From positions 5,112,001-5,176,000 of the forward strand of contig NC_009937.1 of the NCBI RefSeq assembly GCF_000010525.1: a stretch of DNA of 64,000 bases, given 5' to 3'. The notes below the pieces were generated by a model. It made no database searches. It saw nothing but the letters and a program-made list of their open reading frames with translations, and was not told the DNA's origin. The position numbers and the translations under genes are program-made. Below, in pieces: positions 36,386 through 45,849 of the stretch. Numbering within the stretch: position 1 is the first letter of the stretch; the number at the start of each line of letters is the position of its first letter. The DNA is from Azorhizobium caulinodans ORS 571. GTDB taxonomy: Bacteria; Pseudomonadota; Alphaproteobacteria; Rhizobiales; Xanthobacteraceae.

Positions 36386-38041
36386 ATGTCCATTGTCCAG
36401 ACACCCGCCAAGCGGATGACCGGGGGCGAACTCGGACTGATCCTGGTGTTCGCAGCGCTGGGATTCTTTTCGATTGTCGTGGCCGCCAAGGCCTACACGC
36501 CCGAATATGCTTTCCACGCCTATCTGTTCGCTGCGGCGAGCATCGCCACGGTTTTCGTGATCGGAAACCGCTACATGGACCGTCCGGCGGAGCTGCCGCC
36601 GCAGACCATCGACGGCAAGCCCAACTATAATATGGCCCCGGTGAAGGTCGGCACGCTGCTGGCGGTCTTCTGGGGCATTGCGGGCTTCCTCATCGGCGTG
36701 ATCATCGCGCTGCAGATGGCCTATCCCCTCTTCAATTTCGATCTGCCCTGGATCTCCTTCGGACGGTTGCGGCCCCTGCACACATCGGCGGTGATCTTCG
36801 CCTTCGGTGGCAACGTGCTCATCGCCACGTCCTTCTATGTGGTCCAGCGCACCAGCCACGCCCGCCTCGCCGGCTATCTGGCCCCGTGGTTCGTGGTCCT
36901 CGGCTACAACTTCTTCATCGTCATCGCCGGCACGGGCTATCTGCTCGGCATCACGCAGGGCAAGGAATACGCCGAGCCCGAATGGTACGCGGACCTGTGG
37001 CTGACCATCGTCTGGGTGACCTATTTCCTTGTCTTCCTCGGCACCGTGCTGAAGCGCAAGGAACCCCACATCTATGTGGCCAACTGGTTCTACCTCGCCT
37101 TCATCCTGACCATCGCCGTCCTGCATCTCGGCAACAATGCCGCGATCCCGGTCTCGGTCTTCTCGCCCAAGTCCTACATCGTGTGGTCCGGCGTTCAGGA
37201 CGCGATGGTGCAGTGGTGGTACGGCCACAATGCGGTGGGCTTCTTCCTCACCGCCGGCTTCCTCGCCCTGATGTACTACTTCATCCCCAAGCGCGCCGAT
37301 AAGCCGGTCTATTCCTACCGGCTCTCCATCGTGCACTTCTGGGCGCTGATCTTCCTCTACATCTGGGCCGGCCCGCACCACCTCCACTATACGGCGCTGC
37401 CCGACTGGGCGCAGACGCTGGGCATGACCTTCTCGATCATGCTGTGGATGCCCTCCTGGGGCGGCATGATCAACGGCCTCATGACCCTGTCCGGCGCCTG
37501 GGACAAGCTGCGCACCGACCCGATCATCCGCATGATGGTGGTGGCCGTCGCCTTCTACGGCATGGCGACCTTCGAAGGTCCGATGATGTCGGTGAAGAGC
37601 GTGAACTCGCTCAGCCACTACACCGAATGGGGCATCGGCCACGTGCATTCCGGCGCGCTCGGCTGGGTCGCCTACATCTCCTTCGGCGCCATCTACTGCC
37701 TGATCCCCTGGCTGTGGAACAAGCGCGAGATGTACTCCATGAAGGCCATCGAATGGCACTTCTGGGTCTCCACGCTCGGCATCGTGCTCTACATCTGCGC
37801 CATGTGGGTGGCGGGCATCCTGCAGGGCCTGATGTGGCGCGCCTACACCGCGCTGGGCTTCCTTGAGTACTCGTTCATCGAGACGGTGGAAGCGATGCAC
37901 CCGCTGTACGTCATCCGGGCCATCGGCGGCATCCTGTTCCTCGCCGGCTCGCTGATCATGGCCTGGAACGTGTTCATGACCATCACCCGTGCCGAAACGG
38001 TGTCGCAGCCGAGCGGCGCCGCCCTCGCGCCCGCAGAATGA
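36386..38041 (+). CDS. fixN: cbb3-type cytochrome c oxidase subunit I
   Basis: Catalytic subunit (CcoN) of the high-affinity cbb3 oxidase, which reduces O2 with electrons from c-type cytochromes under microaerobic conditions. It has 551 residues and 12 or more membrane segments. Haem and CuB ligands are visible: [40 protein letters not shown] and [13 protein letters not shown]. The ATG at 36386 has AAGGGG upstream. Genes for the two cytochrome c subunits and small subunit follow at once (fixO 11 bases later). The upstream FNR box predicts induction when oxygen falls. Confidence 0.97.
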   Translation: MSIVQTPAKRMTGGELGLILVFAALGFFSIVVAAKAYTPEYAFHAYLFAAASIATVFVIGNRYMDRPAELPPQTIDGKPNYNMAPVKVGTLLAVFWGIAGFLIGVIIALQMAYPLFNFDLPWISFGRLRPLHTSAVIFAFGGNVLIATSFYVVQRTSHARLAGYLAPWFVVLGYNFFIVIAGTGYLLGITQGKEYAEPEWYADLWLTIVWVTYFLVFLGTVLKRKEPHIYVANWFYLAFILTIAVLHLGNNAAIPVSVFSPKSYIVWSGVQDAMVQWWYGHNAVGFFLTAGFLALMYYFIPKRADKPVYSYRLSIVHFWALIFLYIWAGPHHLHYTALPDWAQTLGMTFSIMLWMPSWGGMINGLMTLSGAWDKLRTDPIIRMMVVAVAFYGMATFEGPMMSVKSVNSLSHYTEWGIGHVHSGALGWVAYISFGAIYCLIPWLWNKREMYSMKAIEWHFWVSTLGIVLYICAMWVAGILQGLMWRAYTALGFLEYSFIETVEAMHPLYVIRAIGGILFLAGSLIMAWNVFMTITRAETVSQPSGAALAPAE

Positions 38042-38052
38042 GGGAGGCCTGA

Positions 38053-38793
38053 ATGTCCGCGACATCCATCTGGTCCAAGCACGCCATCTTCGAGAAGCAC
38101 TCCATCCTGCTGCTTCTCGGCGTGCTGATCGTCATCTCCATCGGCGGTCTCGTGGAAATCGTGCCGCTGTTCTACCTGAAGAGCACCATCGAGAAGGTGG
38201 ACGGGGTGCGCCCCTACACCCCGCTCGAGCTGGCGGGCCGCAACATCTATCTGCGCGAGGGCTGCTACCTCTGCCACAGCCAGATGATCCGCCCCCTGCG
38301 CGACGAGGTGGAACGCTACGGCCACTATTCGCTGGCGGCCGAGAGCATGTACGACCACCCCTTCCAGTGGGGCTCCAAGCGCACGGGGCCGGACCTTGCC
38401 CGCGTCGGCGGCAAGTATTCCGACCTGTGGCAGCTTGAGCATCTCAACAACCCGCGCGCGGTCGTCCCGGCGTCCATCATGCCCGCCTATCCCTGGCTGG
38501 CGAAGACGCCGCTCCAGGCCAAGCACATCGCAGACGACATGAAGGTGCTGCGGGCCGAGGGCGTTCCCTACACCGACGAGATGATCGCGTCCGCGCAGGA
38601 CGACCTGAAGCTCCAGGCCACGCCCGAAGCCGACGCGGATGCGCTCCAGAAGCGCTATCCGAAGGCGCAGGCGCGTGACTTCGACGGCAACCCCGGCGAG
38701 CTGACGGAGGCCGATGCGCTCATCGCCTACCTCCAGCAGCTGGGCACGCAGGTCGACTTCAAGCTCTACGACAACAAGGCGAACGTGAGGTGA
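38053..38793 (+). CDS. fixO: cbb3-type cytochrome c oxidase subunit II
   Basis: Mono-haem membrane cytochrome c (CcoO), 246 residues. One N-terminal membrane anchor at about 17-42 is followed by the haem site C71-x-x-C74-H75 ([13 protein letters not shown]). It passes electrons from FixP to FixN. It lies 11 bases after fixN and 3 bases before fixQ. Confidence 0.97.
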   Translation: MSATSIWSKHAIFEKHSILLLLGVLIVISIGGLVEIVPLFYLKSTIEKVDGVRPYTPLELAGRNIYLREGCYLCHSQMIRPLRDEVERYGHYSLAAESMYDHPFQWGSKRTGPDLARVGGKYSDLWQLEHLNNPRAVVPASIMPAYPWLAKTPLQAKHIADDMKVLRAEGVPYTDEMIASAQDDLKLQATPEADADALQKRYPKAQARDFDGNPGELTEADALIAYLQQLGTQVDFKLYDNKANVR

Positions 38794-38796
38794 GCC

Positions 38797-38952
38797 ATGC
38801 GTGAGACCTACATGCAACTGGCCGGCTTCGCGCAGACCTGGGGCCTCGTCTATTTCGTCGGCGCCTTCCTCTGCGTGTGCGCCTATGCCTATTGGCCCTC
38901 GAAGAAGAAGAGCTTCAACGAGGCCGCGCAGATTCCCCTCAAGGAGGACTGA
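38797..38952 (+). CDS. fixQ: cbb3-type oxidase small subunit
   Basis: A 51-residue single-span protein (CcoQ): MRETYMQLAGFAQTWGLVYF begins it, the membrane segment covers about 14-33, and PSKKKSFNEAAQIPLKED ends it, the usual FixQ tail. It helps to stabilise the oxidase and the binding of FixP. It is found by reading between fixO and fixP in the same direction, 3 bases after fixO; its 3' end carries the AAGGAGG ribosome-binding site for fixP. Confidence 0.95.
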   Translation: MRETYMQLAGFAQTWGLVYFVGAFLCVCAYAYWPSKKKSFNEAAQIPLKED

Positions 38953-38954
38953 TC

Positions 38955-39836
38955 GTGAGCACCTCGCACGAGAGCCATCACGCGCCCGTGGATGGGGCTG
39001 GCGGCCCCTCCACCACCGGCCATGAATGGGATGGCATTCAGGAACTCAACAATCCGCTGCCGCGCTGGTGGCTGTGGACTTTCTACGCCACCATCATCTG
39101 GGCGTTCGGCTACTGGGTGGCCTATCCCGCCTGGCCGCTGGTCTCCAACTACACGTCCGGCGTGCTGGGCTGGAACTCCCGCTCGGCCGTGGTGGAGCAG
39201 ATTTCCGATCTGCAGAAGCTGCGGGCGGCTTCCTCCGCCAAGCTCGCCAACGTGCCGCTGGAGGACATCGAGAAGAACCCCGAACTCCTGTCCCTGGCCC
39301 GCGCCGAGGGCAAGGTGGCCTTCGCCGACAATTGCGCGCCGTGCCACGGGGCCGGCGGCGGCGGGGCCAAGGGCTTCCCGAACCTGAACGATGACGACTG
39401 GCTGTGGGGCGGCACGCTGGCCCAGATCCAGCAGACCATCACCCATGGCATCCGCTCCGGCGATGACGAGGGCCACCAGGGCAACATGCTGGCCTTCGGT
39501 TCCATCCTCTCCAAGGCGGACATCTCGAACGTGGCGGATTACGTCCGCTCCCTCTCCGGCGCCGCCCCCGGCGACACGCCGGCGGCCAAGAAGGGGGCGG
39601 AGATATTCGCCGCCAACTGCGCCACCTGCCACGGCGAGAACGGCAAGGGCAATCAGGAGCTTGGCTCCAAGAACCTGACCGACGGCATCTGGCTCTACGG
39701 CGGCGACAAGGCCACCATCGTCCAGACGATCACCAACGGGCGCGGCGGCGTGATGCCCGCCTGGGGCCCCCGCCTCTCGCCCACCACCATCAAGGCGCTG
39801 ACCGTCTACGTCCACACCCTGGGTGGCGGCCAGTAA
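38955..39836 (+). CDS. fixP: cbb3-type cytochrome c oxidase subunit III
   Basis: Di-haem membrane cytochrome c (CcoP), 293 residues. One membrane anchor lies at about 38-60 (WWLWTFYATIIWAFGYWVAY). The two haem sites are C127-x-x-C130-H131 (CAPCH) and C222-x-x-C225-H226 (CATCH), with Met ligands likely in GNMLAFG and GVMPAWG. It is the entry point for electrons. The GTG at 38955, 2 bases after fixQ, is supported by AAGGAGGACTG upstream and by the family start; the frame open to 38877 overlaps fixQ and is not used. Confidence 0.97.
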   Translation: MSTSHESHHAPVDGAGGPSTTGHEWDGIQELNNPLPRWWLWTFYATIIWAFGYWVAYPAWPLVSNYTSGVLGWNSRSAVVEQISDLQKLRAASSAKLANVPLEDIEKNPELLSLARAEGKVAFADNCAPCHGAGGGGAKGFPNLNDDDWLWGGTLAQIQQTITHGIRSGDDEGHQGNMLAFGSILSKADISNVADYVRSLSGAAPGDTPAAKKGAEIFAANCATCHGENGKGNQELGSKNLTDGIWLYGGDKATIVQTITNGRGGVMPAWGPRLSPTTIKALTVYVHTLGGGQ

Positions 39837-39941
39837 GACCTCAGGCGGCGGCGGCTCTCGGGCCTCCGCCGCCCGCTCAAGGCACAGGGGAGGCACGCCC
39901 CCCCTTTCACCCACCGGGCTCCTGCCCGGAAAGAGCATCCA

Positions 39942-41411
39942 ATGACCTCCGCCGCCCTGAAGCCCGAAAAGTCCCCCAAGGCACCGGCCGTTCCCGACGA
40001 GGAGCCGCTCTATGCCGCCCGCCGCGCCATCTATCCCCAGAGCGTCCACGGCCGCCTGCGCACCACCAAGTGGGTCCTGCTCATCCTCACGCTGGGCATC
40101 TATTACCTGCTGCCCTTCGTGCGCTGGGACCGGGGGCCGAATGCGCCCGACCAGGCCGTGCTGATCGACTTCCCGACCCGGCGTTTCTATTTCTTCTTCA
40201 TCGAGATCTGGCCGCAGGAATTCTATTACGTCGCGGGCCTGCTCATCCTCGCCGCGCTCATCCTGTTCCTAATGAATGCGGTCGCCGGACGCGTCTGGTG
40301 CGGCTACCTCTGCCCGCAGACCGTGTGGACCGACCTGTTCCTGACCGTCGAGCGCTGGATCGAAGGCGACCGGCGCGAGCACATGAAGTCCGACGCCGGG
40401 CCCTGGACGCTGGAAAAGGTCACCAAGAAGGTGCTGAAGCACAGCGTGTGGCTGCTCATCGCCTGGTGGACCGGCGGCGCCTGGGTGCTCTATTTTGCCG
40501 ATGCCCCGACGCTGGTGAAGGAACTCGTCACCTTCCAGGGCTCCACCGTGGCCTATGCCTCCATCGCGGTGCTGACCTTCACCACCTACACGCTGGCCGG
40601 CCACATGCGCGAGCAGGTGTGCACCTACATGTGCCCGTGGCCGCGCATTCAGGCGGCGCTGACCGATGAGTATGCCCTCAACGTCACCTATCGCTACGAC
40701 CGTGGCGAGCCGCGCGGCTCGGTGAAGAAGGCGGCGCTGGCCCGCGAGGCCGGGCGCAAGGCCGGCGACTGCGTGGACTGCAACCAGTGCGTCAACGTCT
40801 GTCCCACGGGCGTGGACATCCGCGAGGGCATGCAGCTCGCCTGCATCCAGTGCGGCCTGTGCATCGACGCCTGCAACAACATCATGGACAAGATCAACCG
40901 CCCGCGCGGCCTGATCGCCTATGAATCCGAAGCCAATCTGGAAGCGCGGATCGCCGGCAAGCCGCCGGTGCGGCGCATCGTGCGCGCCCGCACCGTGCTC
41001 TATGCCGCGCTCATCGCCTTCATCGGTCTCGGCATGCTCTACACGCTGGTGGGGCGCAGCGACGAAGGCATCGCGGCCATCCACGACCGCAACCCGGTGT
41101 TCGTCCGCCTCTCGGACGGCTCGCTGCGCAACGCCTACACCATCCGCCTCATCAACAAGAAGCTGGAGGACCGGCGCTTCCAGCTCAGCGTGGACGGGCT
41201 GCCCGGCGCGCAGCTCTCGGTGGTCGGCGTCGAAAGCGGCACGGACGGCGAGGTCATCTCGATCGGGCCGGACCAGACCCGCGAGGTGCGTGTGCTGGTG
41301 ACCCACCAGGGCAAGCTCGCCAGCGGCGCCTCCATCCCGGTCACCTTCCGCATCCGCGACATGGTGACGGGCGCCACCGCGTCCACCGCGGACCACTTCA
41401 TCGGGCCCTGA
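39942..41411 (+). CDS. fixG: cbb3 oxidase assembly iron-sulfur protein
   Basis: Membrane-bound ferredoxin-like protein (CcoG), 489 residues, implicated in copper reduction and delivery during cbb3 assembly. Several membrane segments come first, with the conserved cysteine motifs VWCGYLCPQTVW and CTYMCPWPRIQ. Two [4Fe-4S] sites follow: CVDCNQCVNVCPTG and CIQCGLCIDACNNI. A C-terminal immunoglobulin-like periplasmic domain ends it (about 370-489). It lies 105 bases after fixP; that gap has an 8-bp stem (39844-39851 with 39866-39873). Confidence 0.96.
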   Translation: MTSAALKPEKSPKAPAVPDEEPLYAARRAIYPQSVHGRLRTTKWVLLILTLGIYYLLPFVRWDRGPNAPDQAVLIDFPTRRFYFFFIEIWPQEFYYVAGLLILAALILFLMNAVAGRVWCGYLCPQTVWTDLFLTVERWIEGDRREHMKSDAGPWTLEKVTKKVLKHSVWLLIAWWTGGAWVLYFADAPTLVKELVTFQGSTVAYASIAVLTFTTYTLAGHMREQVCTYMCPWPRIQAALTDEYALNVTYRYDRGEPRGSVKKAALAREAGRKAGDCVDCNQCVNVCPTGVDIREGMQLACIQCGLCIDACNNIMDKINRPRGLIAYESEANLEARIAGKPPVRRIVRARTVLYAALIAFIGLGMLYTLVGRSDEGIAAIHDRNPVFVRLSDGSLRNAYTIRLINKKLEDRRFQLSVDGLPGAQLSVVGVESGTDGEVISIGPDQTREVRVLVTHQGKLASGASIPVTFRIRDMVTGATASTADHFIGP

Positions 41412-41479
41412 GCGGTCCGCCCGCTCCCGGCCCCTGCCGGGACATAGGGTCGCAGATTTTGCGCCAGAACAAGGAAGAG

Positions 41480-41507
41480 GCCGGCCAGACCCCTCAGTCT
41501 GGCCGGC
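41480..41507 (+). terminator. Hairpin between fixG and fixH
   Basis: An 11-bp perfect stem, GCCGGCCAGAC (41480-41490) with GTCTGGCCGGC (41497-41507), 6-base loop, followed by ATTCGTTT. It may end part of the fixNOQP-G transcript or mark RNA processing. Confidence 0.65.
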
Positions 41508-41593
41508 ATTCGTTTGAACGGCGGCCGGAGCCCGCGCGATGGAACGCGCGTTCGACCGTGCCCGAGCCCGACAGCTTGAAGAGGAAGACGCCC

Positions 41594-42106
41594 ATGGCCC
41601 AGGCCGGCCTTTCGGCAAAGCCGCGCGCGGCAGGACAGCTCACCGGCTGGCATGTGCTGGCCATTCTCCTCGCCTTCTTCGGGGCCATCATCACCGTCAA
41701 TGTGGTGATGGCCCGCTACGCCATCGCCACCTTCGGCGGAGTTGAGACCGAAAGCTCCTACAAGGCCGGCCTCACCTTCAAATCGGAGGAGAATGCCGCC
41801 GCCGACCAGAACGCCCGCGGCTGGACGGTCAACCTCATCGTCGATCCCGGCGCGGATGGCGCGCGCACCGTCACCATCGAGGCGAAGGATGCCGCCGGGC
41901 GGCCACTCGTCGGCTATGACGTGGACGCGCGCTTCGCCCACCCCGCCGATGCCCGCCAGGACGTCACCGTGGACCTGCACGAGATCGGCGGCGGCCGCTA
42001 TCGCGGTGCGGCAAATGTGCATGCCGGCCAATGGGAACTGATCGTTGATCTGGCGCAAGGAGAGCAGCGCCAGTTCCGGTCTAAGAACAGAGTGCAGCTG
42101 CGCTAA
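41594..42106 (+). CDS. fixH: cbb3 oxidase assembly protein FixH
   Basis: A 170-residue protein (CcoH) with one membrane anchor at about 19-41 (WHVLAILLAFFGAIITVNVVMARYAI) and a periplasmic domain that starts VETESSYKAGLTF, the family signature. It is needed for stability of the assembling oxidase. The ATG at 41594 is preceded by AGAGGAAG; the frame open to 41459 crosses the hairpin and is not coding. Confidence 0.94.
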   Translation: MAQAGLSAKPRAAGQLTGWHVLAILLAFFGAIITVNVVMARYAIATFGGVETESSYKAGLTFKSEENAAADQNARGWTVNLIVDPGADGARTVTIEAKDAAGRPLVGYDVDARFAHPADARQDVTVDLHEIGGGRYRGAANVHAGQWELIVDLAQGEQRQFRSKNRVQLR

Positions 42107-42153
42107 GCCACACCCGTTCTCTGGGGGGAACAGGGCCTTACGGCGAACGCAGC

Positions 42154-42197
42154 GCCGGCCGAGGCGGTCGGGCGGACCGCTTCGGCCGGCACCCTTT
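42154..42197 (+). terminator. Strong hairpin between fixH and fixI
   Basis: A 16-bp stem with one G-U pair (42154-42169 with 42175-42190), loop GGGCG, followed by ACCCTTTT. By shape it is the best terminator inside the fix block and should lower expression of fixI, fixS and the copper importer unless they have their own promoter. I see no FNR box between it and fixI. Confidence 0.75.
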
Positions 42198-42270
42198 TGG
42201 GGGCTGGCCCATCCGCCCAGGGCCACCGTTCCTGGGAGACGGCGCCGCCACCGGCCGGTTCACCGGCAGG

Positions 42271-44511
42271 ATGACGACAGGCGCATTCAGGATGTCTCAG
42301 GCGGTCGACTATTCCATCTTCATGGCCAAGGACGCGGACGGGCGCTCGCAGATGAGCCTCGCCGTCGACGGCATCGACTGCGCCGCCTGCATCGCGGACA
42401 TCGAGAACGGCGTCATGTCGCTGCCCGGCGTGGTGCATGCGCGGCTCAATTACAGCACCCATCGCCTCACCGTCGAATGGGAGGGCGAGGGCGAGCCGGA
42501 CGCGCTGGTCCACCGGCTGGAGAACCTCGGCTATCGCGCCCATCCCTTCCTCGGCCGCGCCGAGGAGGCGGAAGCCAAGCGCGCCCAGTGGCTGCTGCGC
42601 TGCCTCGGCGTCGCGGGCTTTGCCATGATGAACGTGATGCTGCTCTCGGTCTCCGTCTGGGCCGGCAATGTCACGGACATCACGCCCGAGACCCGCGATC
42701 TCTTCCACTGGATCTCCGCCCTCATCGCGCTGCCTGCTGCCGCCTATGCCGGCCAGCCCTTCTTCCAGAGCGCCTGGCGGGCGTTGCGCACACGCTCGCT
42801 CAACATGGACGTGCCCATCTCGCTGGGCGTCATCCTGGCGCTCGGCATGTCGGTGGTGGAGACCATCCTCCACCAGGAGCATGCCTTCTTCGACAGCGCC
42901 GTCATGCTGCTCTTCTTCCTGCTGGCGGGGCGCTATCTCGACCACGAGGCCCGCCGCCGCACCCGCGCGGTCGCCGGCAATCTCGCGGCCCTGCGCGGCG
43001 AGATGGCCCAGCGGCTCGATGCGCAGGGCACGCCGGTCCTCGTGCCCGTGCAGGCGCTGAAGACGGACGACCTCATTCTCGTGCCCGCCGGCGAGCGCGT
43101 GGGCGCGGACGGCGTGGTGGTGCGCGGCCGCTCGGCCATCGACGAAGCCCTCATCACCGGCGAGACGCTGCCCCGCGCCGTGGCCGCCGGGGACCGCCTC
43201 TATGCGGGCAGCCTCAACGGCGCCGGCTCGCTCACCGTGCGGGTGACCGCGGGCGGCGAGGGCACGCTCATCGACGACGTGCAGCGCCTCCTCGATGGCG
43301 CGCTCTCCCAACGCACCGGCTATGTGCGCCTCGCCGATCGCGTCGCGCGCCTCTATGCGCCCGTTGTACATCTCACCGCGCTTCTCTCCGCCATCGGCTG
43401 GCTTGTGCTCGGCGCCAGCGCCCATGATGCGGTGATGATCGCGGTGGCCGTGCTCATCATCACCTGCCCCTGCGCGCTGGCGCTGGCCGTGCCGGCCGTC
43501 CAGGTGGTGGCGACGGGCCGCCTGTTCCGCGCCGGCCTCCTCATCAATGCCGGCGACATGCTGGAACGCCTTGCCAGCGTCGATACGGTGGTCTTCGACA
43601 AGACCGGCACCCTCACCTTGCCCGAGCCGGCGCTGCGCCTGCCGCCCGATGCCGATCCCGAGCTCGTGGCCCTCGCCGCGCGCCTTGCCCTCTCCAGCCA
43701 CCATCCGCTTGCCGCCGCCCTGTCGCGCTATGCCAACGGCCCGGCCTTCACCACCGTGGACGAGGTGGCGGGCATGGGTGTGACGACGACTTTGGACGGG
43801 ATCGAACTGCGCCTCGGCAGCCTCGCCTTCTGCGATACTCATCTGCCCGAGGATTTCCCGCTCACCGCCACCCCCATCTCGCTGCGGGCGGGCACGCGCA
43901 CGCTGGTGATCGGCATCGATCAGGCGCTGCGCGGCGACGCGGCGCAGATCGTCTCCGATCTGAAGCAGCGCGGGCTGGCGGTGCACATCTTCTCCGGCGA
44001 CCGCTTCGGCCCGGTCGCAGCGGTCGCCGGCGCGCTTCACGTCACGGACTTCCGGGCCGAGATGCGGCCTGCCGACAAGATTGCGGAGCTGGAGCGCCTC
44101 CAGGCCGCCGGCCGGCGGGTGCTCATGGTGGGCGACGGCCTCAATGACGCGCCGGCGCTCGCCGCCGCCACGGTCTCGCTCTCACCTGCGAGTGGCGTTG
44201 CGGTGACGCAGGCGCAGGCCGATGCGGTCTTCATCGGCACGCGCCTGGCTCCCGTGCGCGCCGCCCTCGATGGCGCCCGCACCGCCGCCCGGCTCATGCG
44301 GCAGAACCTCGGCATCGCTGTCATCTACAATCTCATTGCCGTGCCGCTGGCGGTGCTGGGGCACGTGACGCCGCTGGTGGCCGCGCTGGCCATGTCCGGC
44401 TCCTCGCTGATCGTCACCCTCAATGCCTTGCGCGCCGCCCGCCCCGGACGCGATGATGCGGCCACGGAGCTGAACGCGCTGCACCTCACCCCTGCGGAGG
44501 CCCGCCCGTGA
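42271..44511 (+). CDS. fixI: Copper-exporting P1B-type ATPase for cbb3 assembly
   Basis: CcoI/FixI moves Cu(I) across the inner membrane for insertion into FixN; 746 residues from the first ATG. The N-terminal metal-binding site is C37-A-A-C40 (DGIDCAACI). The intramembrane CPC is at 399-401, the phosphorylation Asp443 in DKTGT, and MVGDGLNDAP is in the hinge. The first codons are uncertain: the ATG at 42292 (MSQAVDYSIF) fits homologues better than 42271, and neither has a good ribosome-binding site. It overlaps fixS by four bases (GTGA). Confidence 0.95.
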   Translation: MTTGAFRMSQAVDYSIFMAKDADGRSQMSLAVDGIDCAACIADIENGVMSLPGVVHARLNYSTHRLTVEWEGEGEPDALVHRLENLGYRAHPFLGRAEEAEAKRAQWLLRCLGVAGFAMMNVMLLSVSVWAGNVTDITPETRDLFHWISALIALPAAAYAGQPFFQSAWRALRTRSLNMDVPISLGVILALGMSVVETILHQEHAFFDSAVMLLFFLLAGRYLDHEARRRTRAVAGNLAALRGEMAQRLDAQGTPVLVPVQALKTDDLILVPAGERVGADGVVVRGRSAIDEALITGETLPRAVAAGDRLYAGSLNGAGSLTVRVTAGGEGTLIDDVQRLLDGALSQRTGYVRLADRVARLYAPVVHLTALLSAIGWLVLGASAHDAVMIAVAVLIITCPCALALAVPAVQVVATGRLFRAGLLINAGDMLERLASVDTVVFDKTGTLTLPEPALRLPPDADPELVALAARLALSSHHPLAAALSRYANGPAFTTVDEVAGMGVTTTLDGIELRLGSLAFCDTHLPEDFPLTATPISLRAGTRTLVIGIDQALRGDAAQIVSDLKQRGLAVHIFSGDRFGPVAAVAGALHVTDFRAEMRPADKIAELERLQAAGRRVLMVGDGLNDAPALAAATVSLSPASGVAVTQAQADAVFIGTRLAPVRAALDGARTAARLMRQNLGIAVIYNLIAVPLAVLGHVTPLVAALAMSGSSLIVTLNALRAARPGRDDAATELNALHLTPAEARP

Positions 44512-44657
44512 CCGTTCTGCTCTACCTCATTCCCGCCGCCCTCGGCCTCGGCTTCCTCGGCCTTGCCGGCTTCCTGTGGAGCCTCAAGAGTGGCCAGTAT
44601 GACGATCTGGACGGCGCCGCCGTGCGCATCCTTTCCGATGAGGACGTGAAGAGATGA
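44508..44657 (+). CDS. fixS: cbb3 oxidase maturation protein FixS
   Basis: A 49-residue single-span protein (CcoS), starting with GTG: one membrane segment (LLYLIPAALGLGFLGLAGFLW, about 4-24) and a conserved polar tail SLKSGQYDDLDGAAVRIL. It is required to insert haem and copper into FixN. It overlaps fixI (GTGA) and the next gene (ATGA), so three genes are translationally linked. Confidence 0.95.
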   Translation: MTVLLYLIPAALGLGFLGLAGFLWSLKSGQYDDLDGAAVRILSDEDVKR

Positions 44658-45778
44658 GCCGCCTCGCGCAGGCGGGGAGCCCGCGTGCGGGCATGCTGGC
44701 CTGCATCTGCGACCCGCAGTTCGACCTGCCGGCCAATGACAACAGCCACGGGCGCCCCAACGCCGTGCCGCTGGCCCTCGGGTTCGCCTTCGCCGTCCTC
44801 GCCCAGACGCTCGCGTCCGGCATCCTGCCCATCGCCGGTGCCATGCTCGCGCCGCGGCCGGTGCTCGCCACCCTCCCCTTCGCGGCAATGATGCTGGGCG
44901 CCGCGCTCGCCTCCTTCCCGGCGTCCTTCCTGGGCGACGCCTTCGGGCGACGCACGGGCTTCGCCCTCGGAGCGTCGCTTGGCATTGCGGGCGGGGCGGT
45001 GCTTGCCCTCGGGCTCCTTCAGCGACAGTTCGCCTTCGCGTGCCTTGGCGCCCTGTGGCTCGGCATGGCGCAGGGCTTTTCCTTCTTCTACCGCCACGAG
45101 GCGGCGGCCTCCGCCGGCCGCCCGGCCGCCGCGACGGCCGGCGTGATGGCGGGCGGACTGCTCGCGGCGCTCGTTGGCCCGACGCTGGCGAGCTTCAGCG
45201 AGGCGCTGTTCTCGCCATTCCTGCTGGTCGGCTCGGCTGTGCTCGCCGCGCTCGCGCACACCGCCTCGCTCGGGGTTGCCGTGCGCCTCGCGCCCGACGC
45301 CCGGCCGTGGATCGACACCGGCGCGGCCGGCCCGCTGAAGGCCATCGTGGCGCCGACCCTGCTCGGGATGCTGGCGTGGTTCGGCATGAGCCTCGTCATG
45401 GCGAGCGCGCCGCTCGCCCTCATGGATTGTGGCGTGGCGGAAGGCGCCGTCTTCGGCTTCATCGCGCTCCATGTGGCGGCCATGTATGCTCCCGCCGTGC
45501 CGCTGGCGCTGCTGGGCCGCTACCTGAAGCCGCAGGCCGTCGCCGCAGGCGGCACGCTGCTTGTGCTCCTCGCCTATCCGCTCCAGCACACGGACGCCAC
45601 AAGCCTCGTCACGGCGGCGCTCATTCTCGTCGGTGCCGGCTGGTCGGCGGCGACGGTCGGCTGCACGGCCTGGCTGCACCAGAGCGCGCGGCCGGGCCGC
45701 CTCGCCCTCGCGCTGCATGACGGCGCGCTGTTCTCCGCCGCCATCCTCGGTGCTGCGTTGGCGGGCCGTTTCTTCTGA
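44654..45778 (+). CDS. ccoA: CcoA-like copper importer (MFS)
   Basis: A 374-residue inner-membrane protein of MFS type with 11-12 hydrophobic segments. It overlaps fixS by ATGA. It carries M245-x3-M249 (MSLVM) and H273-x3-M277 (HVAAM), in the same order and spacing as the M-x3-M and H-x3-M motifs shown to be needed in Rhodobacter capsulatus CcoA, the copper importer that feeds cbb3 oxidase. The N-terminus also has a Cys-x-Cys pair, CICD. Linkage to fixIS plus these motifs make a copper-uptake role likely; the gene name is by inference from motifs and context. A terminator-like stem follows at 45791-45821. Confidence 0.8.
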   Translation: MSRLAQAGSPRAGMLACICDPQFDLPANDNSHGRPNAVPLALGFAFAVLAQTLASGILPIAGAMLAPRPVLATLPFAAMMLGAALASFPASFLGDAFGRRTGFALGASLGIAGGAVLALGLLQRQFAFACLGALWLGMAQGFSFFYRHEAAASAGRPAAATAGVMAGGLLAALVGPTLASFSEALFSPFLLVGSAVLAALAHTASLGVAVRLAPDARPWIDTGAAGPLKAIVAPTLLGMLAWFGMSLVMASAPLALMDCGVAEGAVFGFIALHVAAMYAPAVPLALLGRYLKPQAVAAGGTLLVLLAYPLQHTDATSLVTAALILVGAGWSAATVGCTAWLHQSARPGRLALALHDGALFSAAILGAALAGRFF

Positions 45779-45790
45779 TCCCGAAAAGGA

Positions 45791-45821
45791 ACGGCGCCGC
45801 GGGCTGGGCCGGCGGCGCCGT
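45791..45821. terminator. Hairpin between the fix block and the TRAP genes
   Basis: ACGGCGCCGC (45791-45800) pairs perfectly with GCGGCGCCGT (45812-45821) around an 11-base loop, followed by CTCGTTTA. It sits between convergent genes, 13 bases after the copper importer stop and 29 beyond the TRAP permease stop. Confidence 0.72.
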
Positions 45822-45849
45822 CTCGTTTATGGGACCGGAGTTCCGCGCC

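Noticed and set aside
36020-38065. A 681-codon minus-strand frame opposite fixN
   Set aside because: It is antisense to fixN, whose haem-ligand motifs are certain; the frame is His/Asp/Glu-rich antisense artefact.
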